A stretch of 64,000 bases of DNA from Chlorobiota bacterium (GCA_026415505.1 JAOAGY010000032.1:62001-126000), one strand, 5' to 3'; numbered from the stretch's first letter, positions 52,909 to 62,211 are shown. Notes: generated from the sequence alone by a model not told the origin. A program made the numbers and translations.

Positions 52909-52930
52909 TAATTTTGAATAAGTCCAAATT
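52909..52930 (+). promoter_or_regulatory. feoA promoter -7 element with overlapping palindrome
   Basis: TAATTTTG (52909-52916) matches TAnnTTTG, 28 nt before the feoA ATG. It lies within an imperfect 21-bp inverted repeat (52910-52930: AATTTtGA facing TCcAAATT). An iron-responsive repressor site is the obvious idea, but the sequence does not match a standard Fur or DtxR box. Confidence 0.5.
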
Positions 52931-52944
52931 GCAATCTTCATTCC

Positions 52945-53223
52945 ATGCTCGGATTGGAGTTAGTACCAATCGGTGTTCCTGTGCGCATTGCCAGTCTCTC
53001 TGGTTCGCCTGAGTTTGTCGAGCGCATGGAAGAACTGGGTTTGGTACCTGGTACGGTCGTTACTGTTGTTCGTCGAGCGCCGCTTGGGAAAACACTTCAG
53101 CTTCACTACGGGAGCACGCTGCTGGCGATTCGCTTACCTGCGCCAGGAGCAATCAGTGTCGAAGTGATAGAAGTTCGTCGCATTGTCGGGCAGAATATCG
53201 AAGAGCTGGCAGCAGCTTTTTGA
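52945..53223 (+). CDS. feoA: Ferrous iron transport protein A
   Basis: 92 aa. A small SH3-like cytosolic partner needed for FeoB-mediated Fe(II) uptake. The core pattern VRIASLSGSPEFVERMEELGLVPGTVV spans about 13-39, with the PLGKTLQLHYGSTLLAIR strand segment after it. The length is within the family range. It is preceded by a -7 box and palindrome, and followed by feoB after 9 nt. Confidence 0.92.
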   Translation: MLGLELVPIGVPVRIASLSGSPEFVERMEELGLVPGTVVTVVRRAPLGKTLQLHYGSTLLAIRLPAPGAISVEVIEVRRIVGQNIEELAAAF

Positions 53224-53232
53224 GTAAGCCAG

Positions 53233-55104
53233 ATGCGGATCGAGACTCTCCCACACATCGCGCTTGTCGGTACACCCAATTCAGGGAAGACGACCCTCTT
53301 CAACGCATTGACGGGGATGCGCAAGAAGGTCGCCAATTATCCGGGCGTTACGGTCGAGCCGACAATCGGTATTGTCCGCAATGCTGGGTCGGTAATTGCC
53401 GTCGTTGATCTGCCCGGTATTTACAGCCTCCTGCCCAAATCGCCGGACGAAGAAGTGACCAGCCGCGCGTTACAGAACACACTGGCAGGCATTCCGGCGA
53501 TCGCTGCAATCGTACTCGTTGCAGACGCGACAAATCTCGAACGCGGTCTGTTGCTCTTTTCGCAGTTGAGTGCACTCGGAAAACCTATGCTCGTTGCTGT
53601 GACAATGATCGACGAGATCAAGCGACGCGGTGCACACTTCGACGATATCGAATTGGAATCGGTCTTGGGTGTCAAAGTTGTCCCCATTGTCGGAACGAAG
53701 GGTCTCGGATTAGAAGAATTGCGCTCGGAGCTGAACGATCATGCTCGGTGGCGGGTGCCATCGGTGCACTTTCCGATGTCCGCCACGGTGGAAGAGCGAA
53801 TCACATGGGCACGTCGAGTCGTACATGACGTTGTGCGAGGTGGTATTCACGATGCGCGTAGTGACCGTATCGATCGCATTGTCCTGCATCCAGTTTGGGG
53901 CATGTTTGTCTTTGTGGCTATCATGGCGCTGCTGTTTCATGCGATTTTCGCCTGGTCGGCGCCATTGATGGATTGGATTGATTTCGGTTTCAACCAGATA
54001 CGGCAGTTTATGGTCGGTGGCATGGTCGTCCCACCGTTGTGGTTGGATTTTCTTGCAAACGGCATCGTCGCAGGAGTGGGGAGTGTACTGGTCTTTGCAC
54101 CACAGATTTTCGTGTTGATGGTGCTTGTGACGTTCCTCGAAGATAGCGGATACTTGGCGCGTGCAGCATTCATGGTGGATCGACTTCTCGGTGTGTTCGG
54201 TTTACAAGGACGCTCGTTCATTCCTCTGCTGAGTTCGTATGCATGCGCAATTCCCGGTATCTTATCGGCACGGATCATTCCGTCTCCAGCCGAACGAATG
54301 GCGACAATGCTGGTTGCTCCGCTCATGACGTGCTCAGCACGATTACCCGTGTACACACTCTTGATCGGCGCATTCGTACCGCCGATCGCGATCGCTGGAA
54401 TCGTTTCACTTCAATCGTTTGTGCTCGGCGCACTCTATATCGTCGCTGCGGTCGTCGGTCTCATTGTTGCGTGGGTATTGCGGAAAACCATGTTCGCAAG
54501 CGATCGAACGGTATTTTTCATCGAGTTCCCACCGTACCGCTTGCCTCACTGGCGGAATTTGCTCGTCCGCGCAACAATTCGGATGCAGGATTTTCTGCAG
54601 ACTGCCGGCACAGTAATCTTGGCAATTTCCATCTTCCTGTGGGTACTTGTGAGTTTTCCGCGGCTTGAGCTGCAATCGGGCATGTCTCCTGAGCAATACC
54701 GACGAGCGCAGTTGGAGCAATCCTATGCCGCACGAGTGGGAAAAACGCTCGAACCGCTATTTGCTCCGATGCATTTCGATTGGCGTGTCACGATTGGCAT
54801 TATTGGCTCATTTGCAGCCAGAGAAGTCTTCGTTTCGATCATGGGACAACTGGCTGCCGTCAGCGGCGACGATCCCGACAATATCACATTGCGTTCGGCG
54901 CTGCAACAACAGCTCGAACCCGCTGTGGCATTCGCCGTGATTGCCTTTTATCTGTTCGCGCTCCAGTGTATGTCAACAGTTGCGGTTCTCCGACGAGAGA
55001 CAGGGTCGTGGCGTTTGACAGCTTTTGCGTTCGCGTACATGTTCGTGTTAGCATACGGGGCTGCAGCCGCGACGTACAATATTGCGCACTGGTTGTTGTC
55101 CTAA
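53233..55104 (+). CDS. feoB: Ferrous iron transporter B
   Basis: 623 aa. An inner-membrane Fe(II) transporter with an N-terminal GTPase domain. G1 GTPNSGKT (13-20), G2 Thr40 in PGVTVE, G3 DLPG (59-62), and G5 near GTKG (154-157). The G4 motif reads TMID (124-127) where NxxD is usual, so Thr replaces the base-specific Asn. Membrane part about 220-620 has two gate segments (SYACAIPGILSARI and a C-terminal IGSFAAREVF). It is shorter than E. coli FeoB (773 aa) but within the range of the family. No feoC; a GroES-like gene follows. Confidence 0.95.
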   Translation: MRIETLPHIALVGTPNSGKTTLFNALTGMRKKVANYPGVTVEPTIGIVRNAGSVIAVVDLPGIYSLLPKSPDEEVTSRALQNTLAGIPAIAAIVLVADATNLERGLLLFSQLSALGKPMLVAVTMIDEIKRRGAHFDDIELESVLGVKVVPIVGTKGLGLEELRSELNDHARWRVPSVHFPMSATVEERITWARRVVHDVVRGGIHDARSDRIDRIVLHPVWGMFVFVAIMALLFHAIFAWSAPLMDWIDFGFNQIRQFMVGGMVVPPLWLDFLANGIVAGVGSVLVFAPQIFVLMVLVTFLEDSGYLARAAFMVDRLLGVFGLQGRSFIPLLSSYACAIPGILSARIIPSPAERMATMLVAPLMTCSARLPVYTLLIGAFVPPIAIAGIVSLQSFVLGALYIVAAVVGLIVAWVLRKTMFASDRTVFFIEFPPYRLPHWRNLLVRATIRMQDFLQTAGTVILAISIFLWVLVSFPRLELQSGMSPEQYRRAQLEQSYAARVGKTLEPLFAPMHFDWRVTIGIIGSFAAREVFVSIMGQLAAVSGDDPDNITLRSALQQQLEPAVAFAVIAFYLFALQCMSTVAVLRRETGSWRLTAFAFAYMFVLAYGAAAATYNIAHWLLS

Positions 55105-55128
55105 GCACTGGAATACGCGATCACTGCA

Positions 55129-55494
55129 ATGGACGAGCACATCATCACCGACAAGTTCATCGTCATTGGCGATCGGTTGCTGATCAAGCCGTTGCGTGCC
55201 GATATGCAGACACCGAGTGGACTGTATTTGCCGCCCACTGTACAGGAGAATCAGAAAACGCAAAGTGGCTATGTCATCAAGACAGGTCCGGGCTATCCAC
55301 TGCCGATAGCACTCGATGCCGACGAACCATGGAAGGAACCGAACGAACGGGTCCGGTACATACCGCTTCAGGCACAGGTCGGCGACTTGGCGATTTTTTT
55401 GCAGCGTGAAGCCGTCGATATCGAGTACGAGGGAGAACGCTACGTTATTGTGCCACAGTCAGCGGTGTTGATGCTCATTCGCGAAGAATTTTAG
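55129..55494 (+). CDS. GroES-family co-chaperone paralogue
   Basis: 121 aa. The Cpn10 fold: VIGDRLLIKPLRAD (12-25), SGLYLP (30-35), the GDLAIFL strand and EYEGERYVIVPQSAVL (about 99-115). It is longer than classical GroES (about 95 aa), with an insertion around 55-80 (PLPIALDADEPWKEP) known from a GroES-like paralogue widespread in Bacteroidota and Chlorobiota. No groEL is adjacent, and the main groES is presumably elsewhere. It starts 24 nt after feoB, so it may be cotranscribed. Its stop is 3 nt from that of the convergent dapA. Confidence 0.85.
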   Translation: MDEHIITDKFIVIGDRLLIKPLRADMQTPSGLYLPPTVQENQKTQSGYVIKTGPGYPLPIALDADEPWKEPNERVRYIPLQAQVGDLAIFLQREAVDIEYEGERYVIVPQSAVLMLIREEF

Positions 55495-55497
55495 TGC

Positions 55498-56397
55498 TCA
55501 CTGTGAGCTACCGAGAGGTTCGATCCCGAACTGCTCGAGAAGGCGGAGGATTTTTTCTTTGCTCGATGCCGATAGCGGCACAAGCGGCAGACGATAAACC
55601 TCTTCGATCATCCCCATCTGTGCGAGAATGAATTTGACCGGGATCGGGTTCGATTCGATGAAGTTCGCAGCCATCAAAGGCAACAAATCGAGCAAGATCG
55701 CCCGTGCTGATTCGTAATCGCCTTTGAGTGCCGCTCGGACACCGTTGCCAAATCGTCGCGGCAAATAATTCGAGATAACCGATATCACCCCCTGACCACC
55801 GCAAGCGATGACAGGAAGTGTCAGCGCATCGTCGCCGCTATAGAGGGCAAAATGCGCGGGCGCATCGCGTATGATCGTTTGGATTTGTTCGAGATTGGCG
55901 GATGCTTCTTTGGTTCCGATTATGCGCTCGGAGAGAACCGCAACCTCTAATTGGGTTTCGGGAAGCATGTTGATACCTGTGCGTGGAGGCACGTTGTAGA
56001 GGATGATCCGCGCATCGGTTTCTCGAATGAGTGTACGGTAGTGCTCGACCAAACCGCGTTGAGTAGGCTTGTTGTAGTATGGCGTTACGACCAGAACAGC
56101 ATCGGCACCGAGTTCCATGGCGCGGTTGGTCAGCTCGATTGTCGTGCGTGTGTCGTTCGTTCCAGTGCCCGCGATGACCGGAACCCGCTTTCGAGCTGCT
56201 TCGATTGTCCGCTCGATTACCTCGATTCGTTCCGAGAAACTCAGTGTCGCTGATTCGCCCGTTGAACCGCACGGGACAAGTGCTTCGATGCCACTAACGA
56301 TCTGGAACTCGACGAGCCGATCGAGTGCTGCGCCATCGAGTTGACCATCGCGAGTCATCGGCGTCACCAGTGCTGTGGCGGTACCGCGAAAAATCAT
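55498..56397 (-). CDS. dapA: 4-hydroxy-tetrahydrodipicolinate synthase
   Basis: 299 aa, normal size. It condenses pyruvate with aspartate semialdehyde in lysine and diaminopimelate synthesis. A TIM barrel with GSTGES (44-49), Tyr134 in ILYNVPPRTG and the Schiff-base Lys163 in GTKEAS. The conserved Arg is near 138. All catalytic residues are present, which favours DapA over other members of the family such as N-acetylneuraminate lyase. It lies 34 nt downstream of dnaG and is probably the last gene of a long minus-strand operon. Confidence 0.95.
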   Translation of the reverse strand: MIFRGTATALVTPMTRDGQLDGAALDRLVEFQIVSGIEALVPCGSTGESATLSFSERIEVIERTIEAARKRVPVIAGTGTNDTRTTIELTNRAMELGADAVLVVTPYYNKPTQRGLVEHYRTLIRETDARIILYNVPPRTGINMLPETQLEVAVLSERIIGTKEASANLEQIQTIIRDAPAHFALYSGDDALTLPVIACGGQGVISVISNYLPRRFGNGVRAALKGDYESARAILLDLLPLMAANFIESNPIPVKFILAQMGMIEEVYRLPLVPLSASSKEKILRLLEQFGIEPLGSSQ

Positions 56398-56431
56398 GGC
56401 AATAGGATGGTAAGTGTGAAACGTATCGTCA

Positions 56432-58267
56432 TTACGAAGAACGTTGTCGTAGTTGGATGCGAAGTTTGTGAAGACGATCGATCTGTTGAAGCAACTCGAA
56501 GTTGTCCGGCTCGTTTGCCAATTGTTTGTTGAGTTGGGCGATACGCTGTTCGAGATTGCGGTCTTCGATTCGCATCAGTGCGTCGTCGAGTACATGGCGG
56601 AGCGTATGTTCGGTCTGATTCTCGATTTCGTCCTGAACCCAATACTGGCTCGGTGTTTCGTGAGAGAACACAATCCATTCAGCCAATTGTCGCGCATCGT
56701 CGTCGAGTGGGAGGTATGGCAATGCACTACCGGGTGCATTTCGGCTGTGGTCTTGGCTGAGGAATTGTTGGATCGCTTGGAGTAAGCGTCGGACTGTGTC
56801 GTTCGATAGACTCGCTGGGTCGAACATGTATTGGTCGAACAATACCTCAGCCAGTGTGCGCGAGAGCAAAACAGCTTCGAGTACTGCTCGTTCCTCTGGG
56901 TAAAGCGGCGAAGGTGGCGGAGGAAGATTGGCTGGTTCGGTCTGTTGGGGCAGTGGTACCGACTGTCGTAGTCGCGATGGGGTGCGATTCGATGGCGGAG
57001 CCATCCAGGAGAGCAACTCGATACGAATTCCGACTCGGTCGGATAGCTCGCGCAGGAGCAGCTCGCGATAGAGTGGATCGGGGACGGCTGTGACGATCTC
57101 CGCTATCGAACGGATTTGTGTCGTCGCTGTGCGTTGATTCGACCAGTCGAATCGCTGCTTACTCCACGCAATCAAAAACTCGACAGGTGTCAAGCGCGCA
57201 TCGAGTGCACGGCGCAACGCATCCTCGCCACGTTTCCGTACAATGCTGTCGGGGTCTTCGCCTTCTGGTAACAACACGACGTCGGCGGAGAATCCCTTGC
57301 GCAACGCGACAGTTACCGCTCGCTGAGCCGCATCGAAACCCGCTGCATCCCCGTCGAACACGAGTACAAGCTGCTCGGTAAAACGTCGGAGCACATCCAA
57401 ATGGCGTTCGGTCAGTGCGGTGCCGCTTGTGGCAACGCAATGTTCGATGCCCGCGGTGTGCATCGCAATGGCGTCCATATAGCCCTCGACGACGATTGCA
57501 CTGTGCAGCCGTATGATCGCGTGTTTTGCAAGGTGCAGTGCATAGAACGTCGCGCTTTTATCGTAGAGCGTTGTCTGAGGTGAGTTGATGTACTTCGGCT
57601 CGTCTGGCTCGTTCGCTATGGAGCGTCCGCCGAAAGCGATGACGTCACCGGCGATACTCGATATCGGGAACATGATGCGATCGCGAAAGCGGTCGTAAGC
57701 GCTCCCGTCTTCGCGTGACACGACAAGACCTGCGCGAGTGAGTTGTTCGAGTGTGAAACCTCGCCCGGTGAGTTCTCCCACCAGTGCTGTCCAACTGGCA
57801 GGAGCATAGCCGATCTGGAACTTCTCCACGATTGGATCGGACAGCCCGCGTTCTTTGAAAAACTGTTTCGCGACAGAGCTTTGCGATGCTTGTTGTCGGT
57901 AGAAATCTCGCGCAGCCGTCAGTGCAGCCAACAACGACCGTCGTTCTTCAGCCGCTGCACTCGCTTGCGGGGTATCGTCAGGTATCGGTATGCCAAGCTG
58001 TGAAGCGACCGAACGGAGCGCTTCGATAAAACTCATCCCCGCATAGTCGCGGAGAAATGTGAAGACGTCGCCACTTTTGCCACAACCGAAACACTTGTAA
58101 ATACCCAGCTCCGGACTCACGTTGAACGAGGGTGTCTTCTCCGAGTGAAAGGGGCACAGCCCGATGTAATTTTTCCCGCGCTTGCGGAGATGGATGTATT
58201 GACCGATGATGCCAACGATGTCGGCACGCTGACGGATTTCTGCGACCAATTCGTCGGAGATTGCCAT
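56432..58267 (-). CDS. dnaG: DNA primase
   Basis: 611 aa. It makes RNA primers at the replication fork. The CHC2 zinc finger uses Cys38, His41, Cys59 and Cys62. The Toprim catalytic domain (about 250-340) has VVEGYMDAIA and VFDGDAAG. The C-terminal helicase-binding region (from about 440) is less conserved. In many bacteria dnaG sits in a macromolecular-synthesis operon with rpsU and rpoD; here it follows folB-folK instead. The ATG at 58267 is 12 nt after the folK stop. Confidence 0.97.
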   Translation of the reverse strand: MAISDELVAEIRQRADIVGIIGQYIHLRKRGKNYIGLCPFHSEKTPSFNVSPELGIYKCFGCGKSGDVFTFLRDYAGMSFIEALRSVASQLGIPIPDDTPQASAAAEERRSLLAALTAARDFYRQQASQSSVAKQFFKERGLSDPIVEKFQIGYAPASWTALVGELTGRGFTLEQLTRAGLVVSREDGSAYDRFRDRIMFPISSIAGDVIAFGGRSIANEPDEPKYINSPQTTLYDKSATFYALHLAKHAIIRLHSAIVVEGYMDAIAMHTAGIEHCVATSGTALTERHLDVLRRFTEQLVLVFDGDAAGFDAAQRAVTVALRKGFSADVVLLPEGEDPDSIVRKRGEDALRRALDARLTPVEFLIAWSKQRFDWSNQRTATTQIRSIAEIVTAVPDPLYRELLLRELSDRVGIRIELLSWMAPPSNRTPSRLRQSVPLPQQTEPANLPPPPSPLYPEERAVLEAVLLSRTLAEVLFDQYMFDPASLSNDTVRRLLQAIQQFLSQDHSRNAPGSALPYLPLDDDARQLAEWIVFSHETPSQYWVQDEIENQTEHTLRHVLDDALMRIEDRNLEQRIAQLNKQLANEPDNFELLQQIDRLHKLRIQLRQRSS

Positions 58268-58279
58268 TGTGGATTCGTG

Positions 58280-58801
58280 CTATGGTCGAATGCAAAAATC
58301 GGTTTTTCGGAGAGACTGCGACGGTAGTCGTTCCGCTAACTCGGCGATGGTAGCCCCTTCGGTGGGATGAACCCAATCGGGTACGATGTCGCGTGCAGGA
58401 TACAGCACGAATGCACGTTCCACTGCGCCCGGATGCGGAATCGTCAGCGATTGACTTTCCAAGACGAGATCGTCATAGAGGATGATGTCGAGGTCTATTT
58501 CGCGCTCGTGCCATCGAGGACGGATGCGCCGACCGAGGCGACGTTCGAGTTCGGCAAGTACTCGGTGTAAGTGTTCGGGTGCGAGTGTCGTCGTACCAGC
58601 GATGCAGCAATTGAGATAATCGGGTTGGTCCTGAAAGCCTATCGGTGCCGATTCGTACACCGGTGAACATACGACCGAGCGCAATATTCCACCAGTCTCT
58701 ACTGCGTTGATCGCAGCCCGTAGGAAACCGAGCCGATCGCCGAGGTTGCTCCCCAGACCGATGAGAACGCGATGCTCGGTCAACGACGATGTTTGCGCCA
58801 T
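58280..58801 (-). CDS. folK: 2-amino-4-hydroxy-6-hydroxymethyldihydropteridine pyrophosphokinase
   Basis: 173 aa. It pyrophosphorylates the pterin before dihydropteroate synthase in folate synthesis. Seen: IGLGSNLGDR (14-23), YESAPIGFQDQPDYLNC (about 49-65) and the signature RWHEREIDLDIILYDD (about 100-115). Its 5' end overlaps folB by 22 nt in another frame, implying coupled translation. folP is not in the window. Confidence 0.93.
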   Translation of the reverse strand: MAQTSSLTEHRVLIGLGSNLGDRLGFLRAAINAVETGGILRSVVCSPVYESAPIGFQDQPDYLNCCIAGTTTLAPEHLHRVLAELERRLGRRIRPRWHEREIDLDIILYDDLVLESQSLTIPHPGAVERAFVLYPARDIVPDWVHPTEGATIAELAERLPSQSLRKTDFCIRP

Positions 58802-59154
58802 TCTACCTCGACTGAATCAACGACAGCACTGACTGGGACCGTTCGTTTCCGAACGCGGAGACACACACTCTCGACTTTGGCGAACCTGTCCAAAATCGCA
58901 GTGGCAATATCGTTGGCGAGCGTTTCGATAAGTTTCCGGCGCCGTGCATGAACAATTTCGCCGATGCACTCGATCAATTCGGCGTAATTGACAGCATTCG
59001 ACAAATCGTCGCTCGCAATCGCGGTGCTGGCGGTGTAATACACCTCGACGTCTATTTCGTAACGACCACCGAGCTGCTGTTCTTCTGCTGTCACGCCGTG
59101 ATACGAGTATATGTGCAGATTGTTGATCGTCAACTTTGCCAGTTCCGTCATCAT
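58780..59154 (-). CDS. folB: Dihydroneopterin aldolase
   Basis: 124 aa. It cleaves dihydroneopterin to give 6-hydroxymethyl-dihydropterin, the FolK substrate. The tunnel fold shows LTINNLHIYSYHGVTAEEQQLG (about 8-29), with the conserved Glu, and a central LIETLANDIATAILD (about 77-91) with a C-terminal VRKRTVPV. Two ATGs stand in tandem (59154, 59151). The first overlaps the ptsI stop by 4 nt, so translation is coupled to ptsI upstream and folK downstream. Confidence 0.92.
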   Translation of the reverse strand: MMTELAKLTINNLHIYSYHGVTAEEQQLGGRYEIDVEVYYTASTAIASDDLSNAVNYAELIECIGEIVHARRRKLIETLANDIATAILDRFAKVESVCLRVRKRTVPVSAVVDSVEVEWRKHRR

Positions 59155-60923
59155 GGCTGAGTGTGTTGTTCGCCGTTGGTGAGTGTGCTATCGCGTAACA
59201 AGGCTCTGACTGCTACCGAATCGCTGCAGCCGAGTGCGCGAGCGACCAGCGACCGGGCGCGTTCGGTATGAATCGAGCCGATTCTCTCTTTGAGTGCAGG
59301 AATGTAGCTCGGTGCGACACTGAATGCGCCGATACCGATACCGATGAGTAGCTCCGTTGCTGCCAAAAACGTCGCCAAATCGCCGCACAATTCCACCTCG
59401 ATTTCCTGCCGACGAGCGACCGTTGCGACGTGCACGAGTAGTTGCAGTACCGCTGGATTGAGCTGGTCGAAAATATGCGCGACCAGGTCGCTGGTTCGGT
59501 CAGCAGCGAGAGTGTACTGAGTCAGATCGTTCGTTCCGACGCTGAAAAAATTCACGTGCTGTGCCAGGTGTTCAGCCAGCAGCGCAGCCGCCGGTGTTTC
59601 GATCATGATTCCGAATGGCAGATGCTCATCGAATGGGGCGCGCTCAGCTCGCAGTTCGGATTTGACGTACTCGATCAACTCGATCGTTGCCGAAAGCTCC
59701 TCGATTGCGGTCACCATCGGTACGAGCAATCGCACGTTTCGCAACTCGGATGCACGGAGTATTGCACGGAGCTGGGTTCGAAATATGTCTTTGCGATGGA
59801 GCATGAATCGAAGTCCTCGCAGACCGAGTGCCGGATTGGCTTCGTGTGGCATTCCGTGGAGGATTTTATCGCTGCCGACGTCGAAAACGCGCAACGTTAC
59901 CGGCTTTGGATAGGCTCGCTCAGCGATTGCTCTGTACCAGCGGTATTGCTCTTCCTCGTTGGGGAAGTGCTGAAGGCGTACAAGCAACATTTCCGTTCGA
60001 ACGAGTCCGACACCATCGGCACCGTAACTGAGCGCGAGCGGGACATCGTCGGGTGAGTCCACTGATGCGTAAATAGGGATCGTCTTGCCGTCGAGCGTCG
60101 TCGCAAGAGTGTCGTCGGCAGCGCGGCGATGCTGACGATACTCGAACTGGAGTTGCCGGTAGTGCTCGATAGTCTGTTCGTCAGGTTCGACGAGGACATT
60201 CCCGCGCGAGCCATCGACGATGAGGAGAACGTCGTTGGCGATGATCGTTGTCGCATTGCGAATTCCGATGACAGCCGGTATTTCAAGCGAGCGTGCTACG
60301 ATGCATGCATGACTTGTGATGCCGCCGATTTCGGTGACGAATCCTGCAACGCCTCGGCTGTGATAGTGTACCACGTCGGAGGCAAGCAGCGATGGAGCAA
60401 CGATGATGCGTCCTTCGAGTTCTCCAACCGGAGTGAACAAGCTCAACAGTATCGTCACCAATTTCTGGCGCATATTTTCTAACTCGAAGCGTCGCTCACG
60501 CAGAAACGGATCGGACGATTCGGCGATCGCTCGGATATGCGCGGCATACGTTGTGCTGACCGCTACCTCCGCAGGCATGCCATCGCGAAGGATACCTGTT
60601 TCAACGGCATCCTCGATTGTCGGGTCGGTAGCGATCAATTCATAGGATTCGATGATCGCACGGGCATCTTCGACGAGCCGAGCCGATGAAAGACTCGCAC
60701 GAATGGACGCGAGCAATTGAGCACGCGCGGTCCGATACCGTTCTATCTCGCGCGGACGCTCATCGGATGCAACGGTGCGCCAGTTGAGCAGCCGAGCATG
60801 CGGTGGAGCGATGACGACTGCACGACCTATCGCAATGCCGCTCGATGCAGCGCTTCCGTGCAAACGCAATCGAAAAGGGAAAGACTTCCCACGCGAATCG
60901 TCAACGTCACTGTCCATGGTCAT
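59151..60923 (-). CDS. ptsI: Phosphoenolpyruvate-protein phosphotransferase (PTS enzyme I)
   Basis: 590 aa. Enzyme I takes phosphate from PEP onto a His and passes it to HPr. The phospho-His is His205 in GGITSHACIVARS. The PEP-binding TIM barrel has VGTNDLTQYTLAADR (about 458-472) and Cys513 in ELCGDLAT. An N-terminal HPr-binding helical domain precedes these. Start ATG at 60923 (60917 is possible). HPr is 7 nt upstream. No EII permease genes are in the window, so the pair may serve regulation or a distant permease. The stop overlaps folB. Confidence 0.96.
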   Translation of the reverse strand: MTMDSDVDDSRGKSFPFRLRLHGSAASSGIAIGRAVVIAPPHARLLNWRTVASDERPREIERYRTARAQLLASIRASLSSARLVEDARAIIESYELIATDPTIEDAVETGILRDGMPAEVAVSTTYAAHIRAIAESSDPFLRERRFELENMRQKLVTILLSLFTPVGELEGRIIVAPSLLASDVVHYHSRGVAGFVTEIGGITSHACIVARSLEIPAVIGIRNATTIIANDVLLIVDGSRGNVLVEPDEQTIEHYRQLQFEYRQHRRAADDTLATTLDGKTIPIYASVDSPDDVPLALSYGADGVGLVRTEMLLVRLQHFPNEEEQYRWYRAIAERAYPKPVTLRVFDVGSDKILHGMPHEANPALGLRGLRFMLHRKDIFRTQLRAILRASELRNVRLLVPMVTAIEELSATIELIEYVKSELRAERAPFDEHLPFGIMIETPAAALLAEHLAQHVNFFSVGTNDLTQYTLAADRTSDLVAHIFDQLNPAVLQLLVHVATVARRQEIEVELCGDLATFLAATELLIGIGIGAFSVAPSYIPALKERIGSIHTERARSLVARALGCSDSVAVRALLRDSTLTNGEQHTQP

Positions 60924-60930
60924 CGAATCA

Positions 60931-61203
60931 TTAGAGTGGTTCGCCGAATCCAGTGTCGAAAAGTTCAGCGATCGTCCGTGCTGCTTCCTCTTCGTCGGGA
61001 CCGGAGACGATGAGTTTGAGCCGTGTGCCTTGTGCCGCTGCTAATGTCATCACACCGATGATGCTTTTAGCGTTGATCCGGGTGTTGTCCTCGCTTTCGA
61101 GGTAGATGTCGGATTTGAACTGTGCCGCTGATTTGACAATCATCGCTGCAGGACGCGTGTGGAGTCCTGCTCGGTTGCGAACAACGACGGTACGTTCGAT
61201 CAT
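60931..61203 (-). CDS. ptsH: Phosphocarrier protein HPr
   Basis: 90 aa from the ATG at 61203, which places the active histidine at the canonical position 15 (GLHTRPAA); an ATG at 61218 would add five residues. The regulatory serine segment KSIIGVMTLAAAQG is present with Ser46, so control by an HPr kinase/phosphorylase is possible. HPr relays phosphate from enzyme I. It lies directly upstream of ptsI and 30 nt after tsaC, in the same operon. Confidence 0.95.
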   Translation of the reverse strand: MIERTVVVRNRAGLHTRPAAMIVKSAAQFKSDIYLESEDNTRINAKSIIGVMTLAAAQGTRLKLIVSGPDEEEAARTIAELFDTGFGEPL

Positions 61204-61233
61204 GGTACAGTTGAGCATAGGTCGTTTGCGTTG

Positions 61234-62211
61234 TTATTGATTGCTGCCGTGAGTATCGGTCGTCGGAGCGGAGGCTGCAGCTTTGCGGAGCCGGTTCATC
61301 AATGCATCGTCGCCGCGCACATCGGGGGTAAGGAGCACGTAGATTGCTCGTCGCTGTTCATGGTCGGCGCGACGAAATTCATCGTAGAGCGTCTGGTGCG
61401 ACAACAGTCGCGCCACCCACGGTTGACCGATCGGTTTGGTTGCCAATACAACGGAATCGCAGTACATCTCTGGTGGAATTTCGTCGAGTGACTCGATCAA
61501 AATTACGGGCGTCGCTGGAGCATAATGACGATACTTCATGCCTGGTGCGATCGGTTGTGATTGTACACTGGCTTCGACGATCGGTGGTTGAAAACCGATC
61601 ACTTCGGCAATATCGTCGGCAGTCACTACGCCTGGACGAACGATCGCGATCGTGCCAACCACGTTCAAAACGGTTGACTCGATGCCGATCGAACAGCGCC
61701 CGGCATCGAGGACAGCAGCAATCGAGCCACCGAGGTCCTCGAAAACGTGTTCCGCGGTCGTGGGGCTGGGACGCCCGGACCGATTCGCCGATGGTGCGAC
61801 GACGGCTTCGCCGACACGCTCGATGAGAGCACAAGTGACAGTAGGCGATGGAACACGAACTGCTACGGTCGGTAGCCCCGCACTGACAACTGCCGGAACG
61901 GTTGCTGCTCGTTCGAGTATCAATGTGAGCGGTCCGGGTGCAAAACGCTCGAAAAGTCGCCATGCGATCGGCGGTATTCGCGTAGCGACACGTTCGATGT
62001 CCTCGATACGTGCACAATGAACGATGAGTGGATTGTCGTGCGGACGTCCTTTGACTTGAAATATCTGCTCGATGGCGCGCTCGTCGCCAATACGTGCAGC
62101 CAGTCCGTAAACGGTCTCAGTTGGAATAGCGACCAGCTTGCCTTCACGCAAAAGCGATGCAGCACGCTCGATGTCGTCCGGTTTCGATGCATCCAATCGA
62201 AGTGTCGTCAT
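61234..62211 (-). CDS. tsaC: Threonylcarbamoyl-AMP synthase (Sua5/YwlC type)
   Basis: 325 aa. It makes threonylcarbamoyl-adenylate from threonine, bicarbonate and ATP for the t6A37 modification of tRNAs. The YrdC-like domain (1 to about 205) has IPTETVYGLA (29-38), KGRPHDNPLIVH (about 54-65) and APSANRSGRPSPT (about 140-152). A linker and a C-terminal Sua5 domain (about 235-315, with PGMKYRHYAP) follow, so this is the longer Sua5 form rather than the one-domain TsaC. It lies 7 nt after the peptide-binding lipoprotein and 30 nt before ptsH. Confidence 0.93.
   Translation of the reverse strand: MTTLRLDASKPDDIERAASLLREGKLVAIPTETVYGLAARIGDERAIEQIFQVKGRPHDNPLIVHCARIEDIERVATRIPPIAWRLFERFAPGPLTLILERAATVPAVVSAGLPTVAVRVPSPTVTCALIERVGEAVVAPSANRSGRPSPTTAEHVFEDLGGSIAAVLDAGRCSIGIESTVLNVVGTIAIVRPGVVTADDIAEVIGFQPPIVEASVQSQPIAPGMKYRHYAPATPVILIESLDEIPPEMYCDSVVLATKPIGQPWVARLLSHQTLYDEFRRADHEQRRAIYVLLTPDVRGDDALMNRLRKAAASAPTTDTHGSNQ

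Noticed and set aside
55496-55508. 13-bp palindrome GCTCAC-T-GTGAGC between groES-like and dapA stops as a terminator
   Set aside because: The effective RNA stem is only 4-5 bp and no T-run follows on either strand.
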